Under the pieces are notes generated by a model. That model had not been told where the DNA came from. It did no database searches and saw only the letters and a list, made by a program, of their open reading frames with translations. A stretch of 25,161 bases of DNA from contig JALNWB010000045.1 of assembly GCA_023231105.1 (NCBI GenBank), positions 1-25,161 of the forward strand, in the 5' to 3' direction. Positions 1-7,383 of the stretch are shown here, piece by piece. The translations under genes were made by a program, and so were the position numbers. Origin of the DNA: Ignavibacteriaceae bacterium. Its GTDB lineage: Bacteria; Bacteroidota; Ignavibacteria; Ignavibacteriales; Ignavibacteriaceae. Every line of letters starts with the position of its first letter. Position 1 is the first letter of the stretch.

Positions 1-107
1 GGGAAGTTTGTTTATTCCGCACCTTTAAATCTATCAGAAATAAACTATGTGTGTAGAAGTTTATTGAGTCTTAGTTTCGGACGCGGGTTCGACTCCCGCC
101 ACCTCCA
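1..107 (+). ncRNA. ssrA: tmRNA (ssrA), 3' part only
   Basis: This is the 3' end of transfer-messenger RNA, which rescues stalled ribosomes and tags the unfinished protein. The T-arm is clear: stem GCGGG at 83-87, loop TTCGACT at 88-94 and stem CCCGC at 95-99. The 3' acceptor strand CACCTCC follows at 100-106, with discriminator A at 107. The segment TTTCGGACGCGGGTTCGA at 75-92 is the conserved tmRNA ending and matches what I recall of the E. coli gene almost base for base. The next bases are CAA, so the terminal CCA is not encoded and must be added after transcription. The 5' acceptor strand and tag-peptide frame lie left of the window. Confidence 0.9.
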
Positions 108-143
108 CAATTTTATCTATTGGAAAACCCGGTAGATAAAAAG

Positions 144-214
144 AATAATGAATAGCGATCAAAGAATAAAGAAAATCGAAGTGAAAAACTTCAGCATTCA
201 TTATTTTTTGATCG
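144..214 (+). terminator. structured spacer after tmRNA, possible terminator
   Basis: AATAATGAAT at 144-153 is the exact reverse complement of ATTCATTATT at 196-205, which runs into a T-tract (T204-T209). A small hairpin, GAAGT/ACTTC at 178-192, sits inside. This could be the terminator of the tmRNA transcript. A second pairing, 156-169 with 201-214 (13 of 14 bases), uses the same right arm, so the two folds exclude each other. A separate 9-bp inverted repeat lies just before it (TTTTATCTA at 111-119, TAGATAAAA at 133-141). The arms are AT-rich, so the terminator role is tentative. Confidence 0.35.
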
Positions 215-346
215 ATGTTCGATACTAAATTTTAGAAGAGTTATTTTCCGAAGGTTGCAATCCAATGCAACATAATTCAAGCTGTAACTCTTTTAATATT
301 TTGATTTCTTTCTTGAGATTGTTTAAGTTTGTAGAAAAATAAAGTA

Positions 347-652
347 ATGCCAAAAATTTTTGAATATTTAGGGATTTTGATATTTTTCTATTCCAACGAG
401 CATGAACCAATTCATGTTCATGCGAAATATGATGGATTAGAAAGTAAAGCGGAGTTTTATATCGTCGATGGAAAAATTGTTGAGATAAAAATAAAGGCAA
501 TAAAGGGACTGCGTCCTTTAACAGGTAGCAAACTTAATGATTTCGAGGACTTCTTAGGAAAATACGCTGAAAAAATAGTCCAAAAATGGATTGACTACTT
601 TGTATACCATAAAGATATTGAATTTGAAAAAATAAATTCACGAATAAAATGA
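347..652 (+). CDS. DUF4160 family protein
   Basis: This 101-residue protein has the DUF4160 hallmark near its N-terminus: a short MPKIFEYLGI strand, then FYSNEHEPIHVHAKY at about residues 14-28. A DUF2442-type C-terminal half is absent and is instead encoded by the next gene. No catalytic function is established for the family. The two families are often found as neighbours, and a toxin-antitoxin-like role has been suggested for such pairs; that is recall plus inference, not something the sequence proves. The histidine-rich EHEPIHVH motif could bind a metal or a partner. The stop overlaps the next start as ATGA at 649-652, implying translational coupling. No strong ribosome-binding site is visible. 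Confidence 0.85.
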   Translation: MPKIFEYLGILIFFYSNEHEPIHVHAKYDGLESKAEFYIVDGKIVEIKIKAIKGLRPLTGSKLNDFEDFLGKYAEKIVQKWIDYFVYHKDIEFEKINSRIK

Positions 653-927
653 AGATCGTTGAAGAATATATTGATGTCCAAACTACTTTGCTTGAGATAA
701 AATCAGCAAAATATATTGGCGATTATGTGGTTAGAATATTCTTTAGTGATGGCATTACTCGTTTAGTTGATTTTAAACCTTTCTTAGAATCATCCTTGCA
801 CCCATCTATTCGAAAATATTTAGATGAAACTAAGTTTAGTCAATTCAGAATAATAGAGGGAAATCTTAACTGGAATGATTATGATTTAATCTTCCCGATC
901 GCTGATTTGTACGAGGGGAAAGTTTAG
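649..927 (+). CDS. DUF2442 family protein
   Basis: This 92-residue protein looks like DUF2442. It has the family pattern of a strand with alternating hydrophobics (YVVRIFFSDGITRLVDFKPFL, about residues 27-47), followed by a short helix and a second strand pair ending in ...NDYDLIFPIADLYEG. In other members the C-terminal part similarly reads like 'DL.pe.LY'. It overlaps the upstream DUF4160 gene by four bases, so the two are made from one message. The function is unknown. The pair is isolated from its neighbours, with 237 bp to tmRNA on the left and about 200 bp to dapF on the right, which suits a small self-contained accessory cassette. Confidence 0.83.
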   Translation: MKIVEEYIDVQTTLLEIKSAKYIGDYVVRIFFSDGITRLVDFKPFLESSLHPSIRKYLDETKFSQFRIIEGNLNWNDYDLIFPIADLYEGKV

Positions 928-1093
928 TAAATCGAACTCTCTGAATTAGTGGTTTATTTTTGCCTTTAGATAGAAAACAAAGTTTGTTCACGTTTCTACC
1001 CAGATAAGAATTCATTCAGAATCAAATTAGCGACCCCCTAAAGTCTTTTCTCCAAAAATCTTTCCTTCTTTCTCCAATCCTGTCACATTTTCC

Positions 1094-1122
1094 TTGAATA
1101 AAAAACAAGATTCACCTAAATT
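1094..1122 (+). promoter_or_regulatory. possible sigma70-type promoter of dapF
   Basis: TTGAAT at 1094-1099 and TAAATT at 1117-1122 are separated by 17 bases, each matching four of six bases of the standard -35 and -10 boxes. Transcription would begin at about 1129, directly at the dapF ATG (1130). No Shine-Dalgarno sequence precedes that ATG, so the message may be leaderless. The evidence is weak because AT-rich DNA yields such matches by chance. Confidence 0.25.
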
Positions 1123-1129
1123 GTACTGT

Positions 1130-1984
1130 ATGAAAAAATATTCTTTTGTAAAGATGAACGGCGCAGGCAATGATTTCATCGTTTTCAACAAAGATGAAGT
1201 CACCGGTTTGCAGTTTTCTTCCTCTTTAATAAAGAAATTGTGTGATAGAAGATTCGGAATTGGCGCAGACGGCGTAATAACCGTTGCAAAAAGTGAGGCG
1301 CATGATTTTGAGATGGAATATTTTAATGCCGATGGAACAACCGGAACTCTTTGTGGGAACGGCGCAAGATGCGCTATTCAATTTGCGGAAAATTTCAGCA
1401 TATCGAAGGGCAAATCAGTAAAATTTTTGTCGAACGGAGTTCAGTTCTCCGGCAAAGTTTTAGACGATGGATTAATTCGGTTTAATTTGAACAATCCCGA
1501 TTCTTTGAAAGAAAATTTTGTTGTTAAAGTATCCGGCAAAGAGATTAACACAAATTTTATAAATACCGGCTCGCCGCACGTTGTTTTTTTTCTTGATGAT
1601 CCGACTTTAAAGGAATTTAACTTAGGCGGACAGTTTGTATCAATAGAGGACTTCCCGGTTTACAGTTTTGGGAAAGAAGTTCGGTACTTAAATGATTTTG
1701 CCCCGGTTGGAACGAATGTAAATTTTTTGGAAATACGGGATTCGATAATTTATATCCGCACTTACGAACGCGGCGTTGAAGATGAAACGTTGGCTTGCGG
1801 AACCGGAGCGGTAGCGTCGGCGATAATTACTTTTTTACAAAAACAAATTCCTCCACCCATAGTTTTGCAGACAAGAGGCGGAGATAAGCTTTTAGTCGAT
1901 TTCTCGGTTGAAGGCGCATTAATTAAAAATGTTTCACTTACCGGACCAGCTAAAATTAATTTCTCCGGTGAGGTTACATTATAA
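1130..1984 (+). CDS. dapF: diaminopimelate epimerase
   Basis: DapF converts LL- to meso-diaminopimelate, the cross-linking residue of Gram-negative peptidoglycan and the precursor of lysine, in the cytoplasm. The two catalytic cysteines are present in their motifs: C75 in LCGNGARC and C223 in ACGTGAVAS. The N-terminal FVKMNGAGNDFIV (about residues 6-18) is also diagnostic. With the start at 1130 the protein has 284 residues, a normal family length, and begins MKKYSF as family members do. A TTG 36 bases upstream in frame would add twelve residues with no family resemblance, so I rejected it. The gene is 18 bp from the next one downstream. Confidence 0.97.
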   Translation: MKKYSFVKMNGAGNDFIVFNKDEVTGLQFSSSLIKKLCDRRFGIGADGVITVAKSEAHDFEMEYFNADGTTGTLCGNGARCAIQFAENFSISKGKSVKFLSNGVQFSGKVLDDGLIRFNLNNPDSLKENFVVKVSGKEINTNFINTGSPHVVFFLDDPTLKEFNLGGQFVSIEDFPVYSFGKEVRYLNDFAPVGTNVNFLEIRDSIIYIRTYERGVEDETLACGTGAVASAIITFLQKQIPPPIVLQTRGGDKLLVDFSVEGALIKNVSLTGPAKINFSGEVTL

Positions 1985-2002
1985 CAAAATAGTGGAGACA
2001 CA

Positions 2003-2302
2003 ATGGCTAAAGTTATATTTTCAATTCAGTACGAAGTTCAAAATGATAAAAGAGATGATTTTATCAATTCTCTTAAAGAGTTAAAATCTTTATTAAAAGC
2101 TGATGGCTTAGAGAGTTATTCTTTATTTGAAGGAAAAACGAAAAACCATTTTCAAGAAGTTTATCAGTTTTCTTCAAAAGAAGCTTTCGATAATTTTGAC
2201 GACTCGGAAAATGAACGGATTGATATTCTTATTTCTAAAATAGAAGATTTAAAAGAACCGAATTCAACTAAATACTATACTTTTTACGAAGTTTTATTAT
2301 AA
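2003..2302 (+). CDS. small protein, ABM/dimeric alpha-beta barrel-like
   Basis: This 99-residue protein reads as strand (KVIFSIQYEV), helix (RDDFINSLKELKSLLKA), strand (LESYSLFEG), strand (FQEVYQFSS), helix (KEAFDNFDD...) and a final strand (KYYTFYEVLL). That order is the ferredoxin-like half-barrel of antibiotic-biosynthesis-monooxygenase-type domains, which pair into dimeric barrels. I cannot assign a substrate and see no certain catalytic residues, so it may only bind a small molecule. The ribosome site GGAG lies just upstream in the 18-bp gap after dapF. It is probably co-transcribed with dapF and the following TPR gene, though a functional link is not evident. Confidence 0.6.
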   Translation: MAKVIFSIQYEVQNDKRDDFINSLKELKSLLKADGLESYSLFEGKTKNHFQEVYQFSSKEAFDNFDDSENERIDILISKIEDLKEPNSTKYYTFYEVLL

Positions 2303-2315
2303 AGAAAAGAACTAT

Positions 2316-2936
2316 ATGAAATTCAAACTTACACCTGTTGTGATTTATCCTGCAATCATGGTTGTTGCGGCAGCAATTATTATTATTTTTTCAACCGACT
2401 TTTCTTCAAAGAAAAGCGCAGAGCCAACTGCGAAAGCCGGCCCAATCGTTTCCGATAAACTTCCCAATGACGATATTCATAAAAATATGGGGAAGGAAAT
2501 TCCTCCTTCCAAAGAAAATGTTATTTCGGATATCAAAAAGAAAATGGAAACACTTAAAGCGGAAGTTGAAAAAAATCCTAATGACACGGCAAAGGTTAGG
2601 CAGTATGCCGATTTACTTGCCGAAGGACACGGGCAAGCGGATGCAGTTAAATATTATGAAATGATTCTGAAAAAAGATCCGAAACGGGTTGATATTTTAC
2701 AATCACTCGGGTATATTTTTTATGTTCAACAAGATTTGAACAAAGCCGAAGCTTATATTGCTAAAGCATACTCTTTAGATAAAAATAATTTTCAAGCGTT
2801 ATTTAATTTAGGTGCTATCGCTGCTACAAAAGGGGATAATGAAAAAGCTAAAAAAATCTGGAAAGAAATTATTGCCAAGCATCCTAATACGGAAGTTGCT
2901 AAACTTGCTCAGGATGGGTTAAAGCAACTCCAATAA
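2316..2936 (+). CDS. membrane-anchored TPR protein
   Basis: This 206-residue protein has an N-terminal membrane segment (about residues 7-25, VVIYPAIMVVAAAIIIIF), a Ser/Lys/Pro-rich linker, and tetratricopeptide repeats from about residue 75 to the end. Two repeats are clear: one around DILQSLGYIFYVQQDLNKAEAYIAKAYSLDKNN and one around FQALFNLGAIAATKGDNEKAKKIWKEI. The repeats probably face the periplasm and serve as a binding scaffold; the partner is unknown. It begins 13 bp after the previous gene and is followed by a strong terminator, making it the last gene of the dapF run. Confidence 0.8.
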   Translation: MKFKLTPVVIYPAIMVVAAAIIIIFSTDFSSKKSAEPTAKAGPIVSDKLPNDDIHKNMGKEIPPSKENVISDIKKKMETLKAEVEKNPNDTAKVRQYADLLAEGHGQADAVKYYEMILKKDPKRVDILQSLGYIFYVQQDLNKAEAYIAKAYSLDKNNFQALFNLGAIAATKGDNEKAKKIWKEIIAKHPNTEVAKLAQDGLKQLQ

Positions 2937-3002
2937 TATCGGCGGTGGAAAAGCGACATTGACTTATTTCTCTGTAAATTACTCTTTCTAATTTTATTGT
3001 AC

Positions 3003-3043
3003 AATCAGCAGAGCAGAATACTTATCTGTGCTGCTGATTTTTT
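3003..3043 (+). terminator. rho-independent terminator
   Basis: A hairpin has left arm 3003-3016 (AATCAGCAGAGCAG) and right arm 3026-3039 (CTGTGCTGCTGATT), pairing at 12 of 14 positions. The loop is 9 bases, and the right arm runs into six T at 3038-3043. It closes the dapF to TPR run and separates it from the PHP gene. Confidence 0.85.
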
Positions 3044-3119
3044 ATTCTCCTCAACGGTCTTTTCGGTTTTATCTTTTCATAATTCTCTCTATTTTGTACC
3101 GTAACAAATTTAAAAGAAA

Positions 3120-4166
3120 ATGAACGAATACGTCGGCGTATTGCACGTCCACTCAATTTTTTCTGATGGTTCCGGCGAAGTGCCGCAAATTGCTTCTCTT
3201 GCGGATGAATGTGGTTTGGATTTTTTAGTTTTAACCGATCACAATACGCTTCGCGCTTTACACGAAGGTTTTGAACAATTCTACGGCAAAACTCTTTTGC
3301 TTGTAGGCTGTGAACTAAATGATAAAGAGAATAAAAATCACTATTTGGCTTTAGGCATTACCGAAACTTTTTCTACGCGTTTGCCTGCAAAAGAATATGT
3401 GAAAAAAGTAAAAGATGTGGAAGGAATCGGTTTCTTGGCGCATCCACACGAAAAACGCGATTCGATGAAAGAGCACCCGCCTTATCCCTGGACTGAGTGG
3501 GAAAGCACCGATTTCACGGGCATTGAGATATGGAATCATATGTCCGAATGGATGGAAAACCTTACAGAACAGAATAAATATCAAGCTTTTTTGCATCCGC
3601 TAAAGACAATTATCAAGCCTCAAGCGGAAACGTTAAAAGTTTGGGATGAGCTTTCAATTGACCGAAAAGTAGTTGGAGTTGGCGGAATTGATGCTCACGC
3701 ACATAAAGTAAATCTCCTTGGCTTTTTTGAAGTAGAGGTTTTCCCGTATAAAGTCTTGTTCAAGTCAATTAGAACTCATATTTTAACAGAGCAGAAAATT
3801 GAAATTAGCACAAATCATCTTTTGGCTGAAAAAGCAAAAGGAATAGTGATAGAATCTCTCCGAGAAGGAAATTGTTTCGTTTCAAATTATTATCATGGAG
3901 ATGCAACAGGATTTCGTTTTTTTGCAGAGTTCGGCAATAAAAAAATACAGATGGGACAAGAAATTCTCTGTGAAGAACCGGTAACTTTAAAAGTTTATCT
4001 GCCGGGGAAATTAGCCGATATTCGTTTGATCCATAATGGTAAATTGGTTGAATCGCTCCAAAATATGGAAGCCCAATTTATCGTAAGCGAAAAAGGTGTT
4101 TACCGAGTAGAAGTTTTTTTAGATTCGCATGCATGGATTTTCTCAAATCATATTAGAATTAAATAG
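3120..4166 (+). CDS. PHP-domain metal-dependent hydrolase, CehA/McbA type
   Basis: This 348-residue protein starts directly with the PHP phosphoesterase signature: HVHS (H9, H11), SDGSGE with D16, and LTDHNT (D40, H41). The further metal-ligand candidates are E65, H74, LAHPH (H108, H110) and GGIDAHAH (D191, H193). These residues form the tri-metal site of the PHP barrel, which hydrolyses phosphoester or related bonds. The C-terminal 90 or so residues are a beta-rich domain ending AWIFSNHIRIK, as in the CehA/McbA branch, where the last strand often reads WxFSNPI. No signal peptide is visible, so it is likely cytoplasmic. The substrate is unknown. It lies alone between a terminator and a repeat-bearing gap. 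Confidence 0.87.
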   Translation: MNEYVGVLHVHSIFSDGSGEVPQIASLADECGLDFLVLTDHNTLRALHEGFEQFYGKTLLLVGCELNDKENKNHYLALGITETFSTRLPAKEYVKKVKDVEGIGFLAHPHEKRDSMKEHPPYPWTEWESTDFTGIEIWNHMSEWMENLTEQNKYQAFLHPLKTIIKPQAETLKVWDELSIDRKVVGVGGIDAHAHKVNLLGFFEVEVFPYKVLFKSIRTHILTEQKIEISTNHLLAEKAKGIVIESLREGNCFVSNYYHGDATGFRFFAEFGNKKIQMGQEILCEEPVTLKVYLPGKLADIRLIHNGKLVESLQNMEAQFIVSEKGVYRVEVFLDSHAWIFSNHIRIK

Positions 4167-4223
4167 TAGTAGAAAGTTACAAGTTAATCCTTTCTACTTT
4201 TCACTTTCTCCGCCTTCGGCGGA
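4167..4223. repeat. heptamer repeat array, palindromic, copy 1
   Basis: Directly after the PHP stop codon come seven-base units of AAGTNNN type: TAGTAGA at 4167, AAGTTAC at 4174 and AAGTTAA at 4181. From 4191 the same unit runs on the opposite strand (TTTCTACTTTTCACTTT), so the region folds back on itself. It is followed by a tight hairpin, TCCGCC-TTC-GGCGGA, at 4209-4223. No T-run follows that hairpin. The same heptamer family recurs at 4952, 18133 and 22684. Confidence 0.75.
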
Positions 4224-4261
4224 TTAAATAAAAGAAACCAAATCATTTATCGGAGTTATGA

Positions 4262-4948
4262 ATGTTAACAAAAAGAAAAAAGTTATCCCGCAAAGAAATA
4301 AAAGAAGATGGTCTTATAACTTTTTATTATAAAGCAGTTGGTCTTTACGGAACCTATAAACAGAATTTTTTAATCGGCGGAGTTGCAATAATTGTTCTTG
4401 CAGCGGCAGCATTTTTTTATATCCAGCAAAAAAATAGCAATAATGAAAAAGCAAATATTGAACTTTCGCGTGTTATTCCGGTTTTCGATGCCGGAATGTA
4501 TTTAGAAGCTATTCAAGGGAATCCCGGATCAAAAGTTATGGGCTTAAAAAAAATTGTTGCTGAGTACGGCAATTCTGAGACTGGTGAAATTGCAAAAGTT
4601 TATCTTGCCCACGCTTATTCTTATCTCGGCAAAGTTGATGATGCATTGAAAAATTATGAAGATTACGGCGGCAGCAACGATCTCTTCAAAGCGGCGGCAT
4701 TTGCCGGTGAAGCAGCTTGCTATGAATCGAAAAACGACAATGAAAAAGCTGCTGAACTATATCGCAAAGCAAGTTCAGTTAGTGAAGAAAACGCACTTAA
4801 TCCTCAATACATGCTTTTTTCAGGCATCAACTTATTGAAGGTAAAAAAAACCAGTGAAGCAAAAGAGATTTTCGAAAGAATAAAGAAAGATTTTCCGGCT
4901 ACAACTTCCGGAAGGGAAGTTGATCGTTATTTAGCTCAAGTAGAATAA
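4262..4948 (+). CDS. YfgM-like membrane-anchored TPR protein
   Basis: This 228-residue protein has a basic cytosolic N-terminus (about 1-33), one membrane segment (about 36-54, NFLIGGVAIIVLAAAAFFY) and a periplasmic helical repeat domain. The repeats include AKVYLAHAYSYLGKVDDALKNYEDY and FKAAAFAGEAACYESKNDNEKAAELYRKA. This layout matches the YfgM/TPR_21-like family, whose E. coli member assists folding of exported proteins beside the Sec machinery. Transfer of that role is inference. The start at 4262 is supported by CGGAG about seven bases upstream; an ATG five bases earlier is out of frame. It ends in a repeat-bearing gap before accB. Confidence 0.8.
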   Translation: MLTKRKKLSRKEIKEDGLITFYYKAVGLYGTYKQNFLIGGVAIIVLAAAAFFYIQQKNSNNEKANIELSRVIPVFDAGMYLEAIQGNPGSKVMGLKKIVAEYGNSETGEIAKVYLAHAYSYLGKVDDALKNYEDYGGSNDLFKAAAFAGEAACYESKNDNEKAAELYRKASSVSEENALNPQYMLFSGINLLKVKKTSEAKEIFERIKKDFPATTSGREVDRYLAQVE

Positions 4949-4951
4949 TTT

Positions 4952-5024
4952 GTAGAAAGTAACAAGTAACAAGTAGAAAGTGACAAATCGTTCTTTTCCA
5001 CTTTTCACTTTTTACTTTCAACTT
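4952..5024. repeat. heptamer repeat array, palindromic, copy 2
   Basis: The left arm has AAGTAAC at 4957 and 4964, AAGTAGA at 4971 and AAGTGAC at 4978, in exact seven-base register. The right arm (4994-5024) carries the same unit on the other strand: its reverse complement reads AAGTTGA, AAGTAAA, AAGTGAA, AAGTGGA. The arms can pair over most of their length with mismatches. It lies between the YfgM-like gene and the accB promoter, and could form a hairpin in the upstream transcript. Confidence 0.8.
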
Positions 5025-5061
5025 AAGTATTTGAATTTCGTGTAATTTGATTTTTCATTGT

Positions 5062-5090
5062 TTGTAAACTAAACAGTACATCAGAATAAT
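5062..5090 (+). promoter_or_regulatory. likely sigma70-type promoter of accB
   Basis: TTGTAA at 5062-5067 and AATAAT at 5085-5090 are separated by exactly 17 bases. The -10 box matches five of six consensus bases. Transcription would start near 5097, leaving a leader of about 45 bases before accB with its AAGGA ribosome site. It would drive the accB-accC-gcvH-guaA run. Confidence 0.4.
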
Positions 5091-5141
5091 TAAATTGGAA
5101 AGTTCACAATAAAAAGATTATGCAATAACGAAGGAAATGAA

Positions 5142-5600
5142 ATGGATTTTAATCTCATAAAAAAATATGTAAAACTGATTGAAGAAAGCAATATTTCCGA
5201 ACTTGAAATTGAACAGGATAATTCAAGAATAAAGATTTGTAAAAAAGCCGATGTACCGGCAAATACACAACACTATACCGTGCCAAGCCCTTCTCCGGCG
5301 CCTATTAACACGGCTCCAAAGCAGGAAACCCAACCACCCAAAGAAGAAAAAAATTCAAAAATAAAAGAAATTAAATCACCGATAGTTGGTACTTTTTACC
5401 GGGCGCCGGGACCGGATGCCGATCCGTATATTAAAGTCGGCGACATCGTTTCCACCGGCACTGTTTTGTGCATCATTGAAGCAATGAAATTGATGAATGA
5501 AATTGAATCGGATATTACAGGAAAAATTGTTAAAATTTTAGTGGAAAATGGAAAACCGGTTGAATATAATCAACCATTAATGCTTATTGAAGCCGACTAA
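5142..5600 (+). CDS. accB: acetyl-CoA carboxylase biotin carboxyl carrier protein
   Basis: AccB carries the biotin that shuttles carboxyl groups between biotin carboxylase and carboxyltransferase in the first step of fatty-acid synthesis. The biotinylation motif EAMKLMNE places the modified lysine at K116, about 36 residues from the C-terminus as usual. The lipoyl/biotinyl domain spans about 76-152. A Pro/Ala-rich linker at about 45-70 joins it to an N-terminal helical region (1-35). The PGPDADPYIKVGD segment includes the protruding 'thumb' seen in bacterial AccB. The length, 152 residues, is normal. accC follows after 17 bp. Confidence 0.97.
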   Translation: MDFNLIKKYVKLIEESNISELEIEQDNSRIKICKKADVPANTQHYTVPSPSPAPINTAPKQETQPPKEEKNSKIKEIKSPIVGTFYRAPGPDADPYIKVGDIVSTGTVLCIIEAMKLMNEIESDITGKIVKILVENGKPVEYNQPLMLIEAD

Positions 5601-5617
5601 AAGATTCTGAGGAGAAC

Positions 5618-6967
5618 TTGTTTAAGAAAATATTAATTGCAAATAGAGGAGAAATTGCTCTTCGGATTATTAGAACCTGCAAAGAATTAGGTGTTAAAAC
5701 AGTTGCTGTTTATTCCGAAGCAGATAAGCATTCACTTCACGTAACTTTTGCAGATGAAGCTGTTTGTATTGGACCGGCGTTAAGCAAAGATAGTTATTTA
5801 AAAATCCCGGTAATCATTTCAGCCGCGCAAATTACGGGTGCAGAGGCTATTCATCCTGGTTATGGTTTTCTTGCCGAAAATGCTAACTTCTCAGAAATTT
5901 GTGCTGAGTCCGGAATAAAATTTATCGGACCTTCTCCTGAAATGATAAACATGATGGGAAACAAAGCAAACGCAAAAGAAACGATGCGGAGAAACGGTGT
6001 TCCCGTTATTCCCGGTAGCGACGGCGTTGTAACCAATGTAATTGATGGCAAAGCAATCGCTCATGAAATAGGATTCCCGGTAATTATCAAAGCGTCCGCA
6101 GGCGGAGGCGGCAAGGGAATGCGCATCGTTCAAGATGAATCTGAATTTGAAAATGCCTTCCAGACCGCCAGTTCGGAAGCTGTTGCTTCTTTCGGAAACG
6201 GTGAAGTTTACATTGAAAAATATTTAGAAAATCCCAGGCACATTGAATTTCAAATTATGGGAGATCAATTCGGGAATGTTTATCATTATGGCGAACGCGA
6301 TTGTTCAATTCAAAGACGCCATCAAAAATTAATTGAAGAATCTCCTTCACCAATAATGGATGCGGAACTCAGAAGAAAAATGGGTGAAGCTGCTGTACTT
6401 GGTGCAAAATCCGTAAATTACGAAGGCGCCGGAACTATCGAATGTCTTGTTGATAAATACAAAAATTTTTACTTCATGGAAATGAATACCAGAATTCAAG
6501 TTGAACATCCTGTTACCGAAGCAGTTAATCAAGTTGATTTGATTCGTCAGCAGATTTTAGTTGCCGGCGGAGAAAAAATTGAGACGATGCCCAAAGACCC
6601 GATCGGACACGCAATTGAATTTAGAATTAACGCCGAGGACCCGGAAAAAGGATTTCGCCCGAATCCCGGTAAAATTGAATCGCTTCATTTCCCCGGAGGA
6701 TTTGGAATCAGGATTGATTCACACGTTTATCAATCGTATGTTATTCCGCCTCATTACGATTCTCTTTTAGCAAAATTAATTGTGTGGGGAACCGACCGGA
6801 AGATAGCTATCAAGCGGGCGAGACGTGCTATGGAGGAGTTTACTGTTGAAGGCGTTAAAACAACTATTCCTTTCCATCTTGAAGTGCTGGAGAATGAACA
6901 GTTTTTAAGCGGAAATTTTGATACATCATTTTTAGATAATTTTTTAAAAGAAAAAAACATTAATTAA
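5618..6967 (+). CDS. accC: acetyl-CoA carboxylase biotin carboxylase subunit
   Basis: AccC uses ATP and bicarbonate to carboxylate the biotin on AccB. It is an ATP-grasp enzyme: the biotin-carboxylase N-domain starts at FKKILIANRGEIALRI, the glycine-rich ATP loop GGGGKG is at 162-167, and QRRHQKLIEESPSP is at 232-245. Catalytic-site residues corresponding to E. coli K238, R292 and E296 are visible as K237, R292 and E296. The 449 residues are full length. The start is a TTG at 5618, which gives exactly the family N-terminus; GAGGAG at 5609-5614 lies only three bases from it, an unusually short spacing. The carboxyltransferase subunits are not in the window. Confidence 0.97.
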   Translation: MFKKILIANRGEIALRIIRTCKELGVKTVAVYSEADKHSLHVTFADEAVCIGPALSKDSYLKIPVIISAAQITGAEAIHPGYGFLAENANFSEICAESGIKFIGPSPEMINMMGNKANAKETMRRNGVPVIPGSDGVVTNVIDGKAIAHEIGFPVIIKASAGGGGKGMRIVQDESEFENAFQTASSEAVASFGNGEVYIEKYLENPRHIEFQIMGDQFGNVYHYGERDCSIQRRHQKLIEESPSPIMDAELRRKMGEAAVLGAKSVNYEGAGTIECLVDKYKNFYFMEMNTRIQVEHPVTEAVNQVDLIRQQILVAGGEKIETMPKDPIGHAIEFRINAEDPEKGFRPNPGKIESLHFPGGFGIRIDSHVYQSYVIPPHYDSLLAKLIVWGTDRKIAIKRARRAMEEFTVEGVKTTIPFHLEVLENEQFLSGNFDTSFLDNFLKEKNIN

Positions 6968-6979
6968 TAGAGGAATTTT

Positions 6980-7360
6980 ATGAATATTCCACAAGACTTG
7001 AAATATACAAAAGAACATGAATGGATTTCCATCAACGGCAACATCGGCACCGTCGGAATTACGGATTATGCGCAAGGCGAACTTGGCGATGTAGTTTTTG
7101 TTGATATTGATCCAAACTTGCAAGAAGTTGTTCGAAACGCAAACTTCGGTACTATTGAAGCGGTAAAAACCGTTAGCGAACTTTATGCTCCTTGCAGCGG
7201 AAAAATTATTGAGATCAACAAAAAACTTGCTGATTCTCCTGAAAGCGTAAACAGTGATCCTTACGGTGAAGGCTGGATGATCAAAATTGAATTTTCAGAC
7301 AAAAGTGAGTTAAACGATCTTCTCGGTGAAGCTGCATATAGCCAGCTCATCGGTGAATAA
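6980..7360 (+). CDS. gcvH: glycine cleavage system H protein
   Basis: GcvH carries a lipoyl group that passes the aminomethyl intermediate between enzymes of the glycine cleavage system; in some bacteria it also acts as a staging post for lipoate synthesis. The lipoylation motif GTIEAVKTVSELYAP puts the modified lysine at K63. The N-terminal YTKEHEWI and the GITDYAQGELGD segment are diagnostic. The length, 126 residues, is typical. It lies 12 bp after accC with ribosome site GAGGAA, so it is in the same transcript. None of gcvT, gcvP or the lipoate genes is nearby, leaving open which of the two roles the context supports. Confidence 0.96.
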   Translation: MNIPQDLKYTKEHEWISINGNIGTVGITDYAQGELGDVVFVDIDPNLQEVVRNANFGTIEAVKTVSELYAPCSGKIIEINKKLADSPESVNSDPYGEGWMIKIEFSDKSELNDLLGEAAYSQLIGE

Positions 7361-7383
7361 TTTTTTTTGTTTTAGAAGTATTG

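Noticed and set aside
225..500. Open frame on the minus strand opposite the DUF4160 gene
   Set aside because: The plus-strand frame carries a recognisable family motif and is coupled to its partner; the minus frame does not.
1..1100. Genomic island inserted at the tmRNA 3' end
   Set aside because: No integrase and no second copy of the tmRNA 3' end could be seen, and dapF resumes normal gene order within 1.1 kb.
4952..5024. Possible CRISPR array from regular repeats
   Set aside because: The units are seven bases long, without spacers, and no cas genes are near; this is a short tandem repeat with a hairpin.
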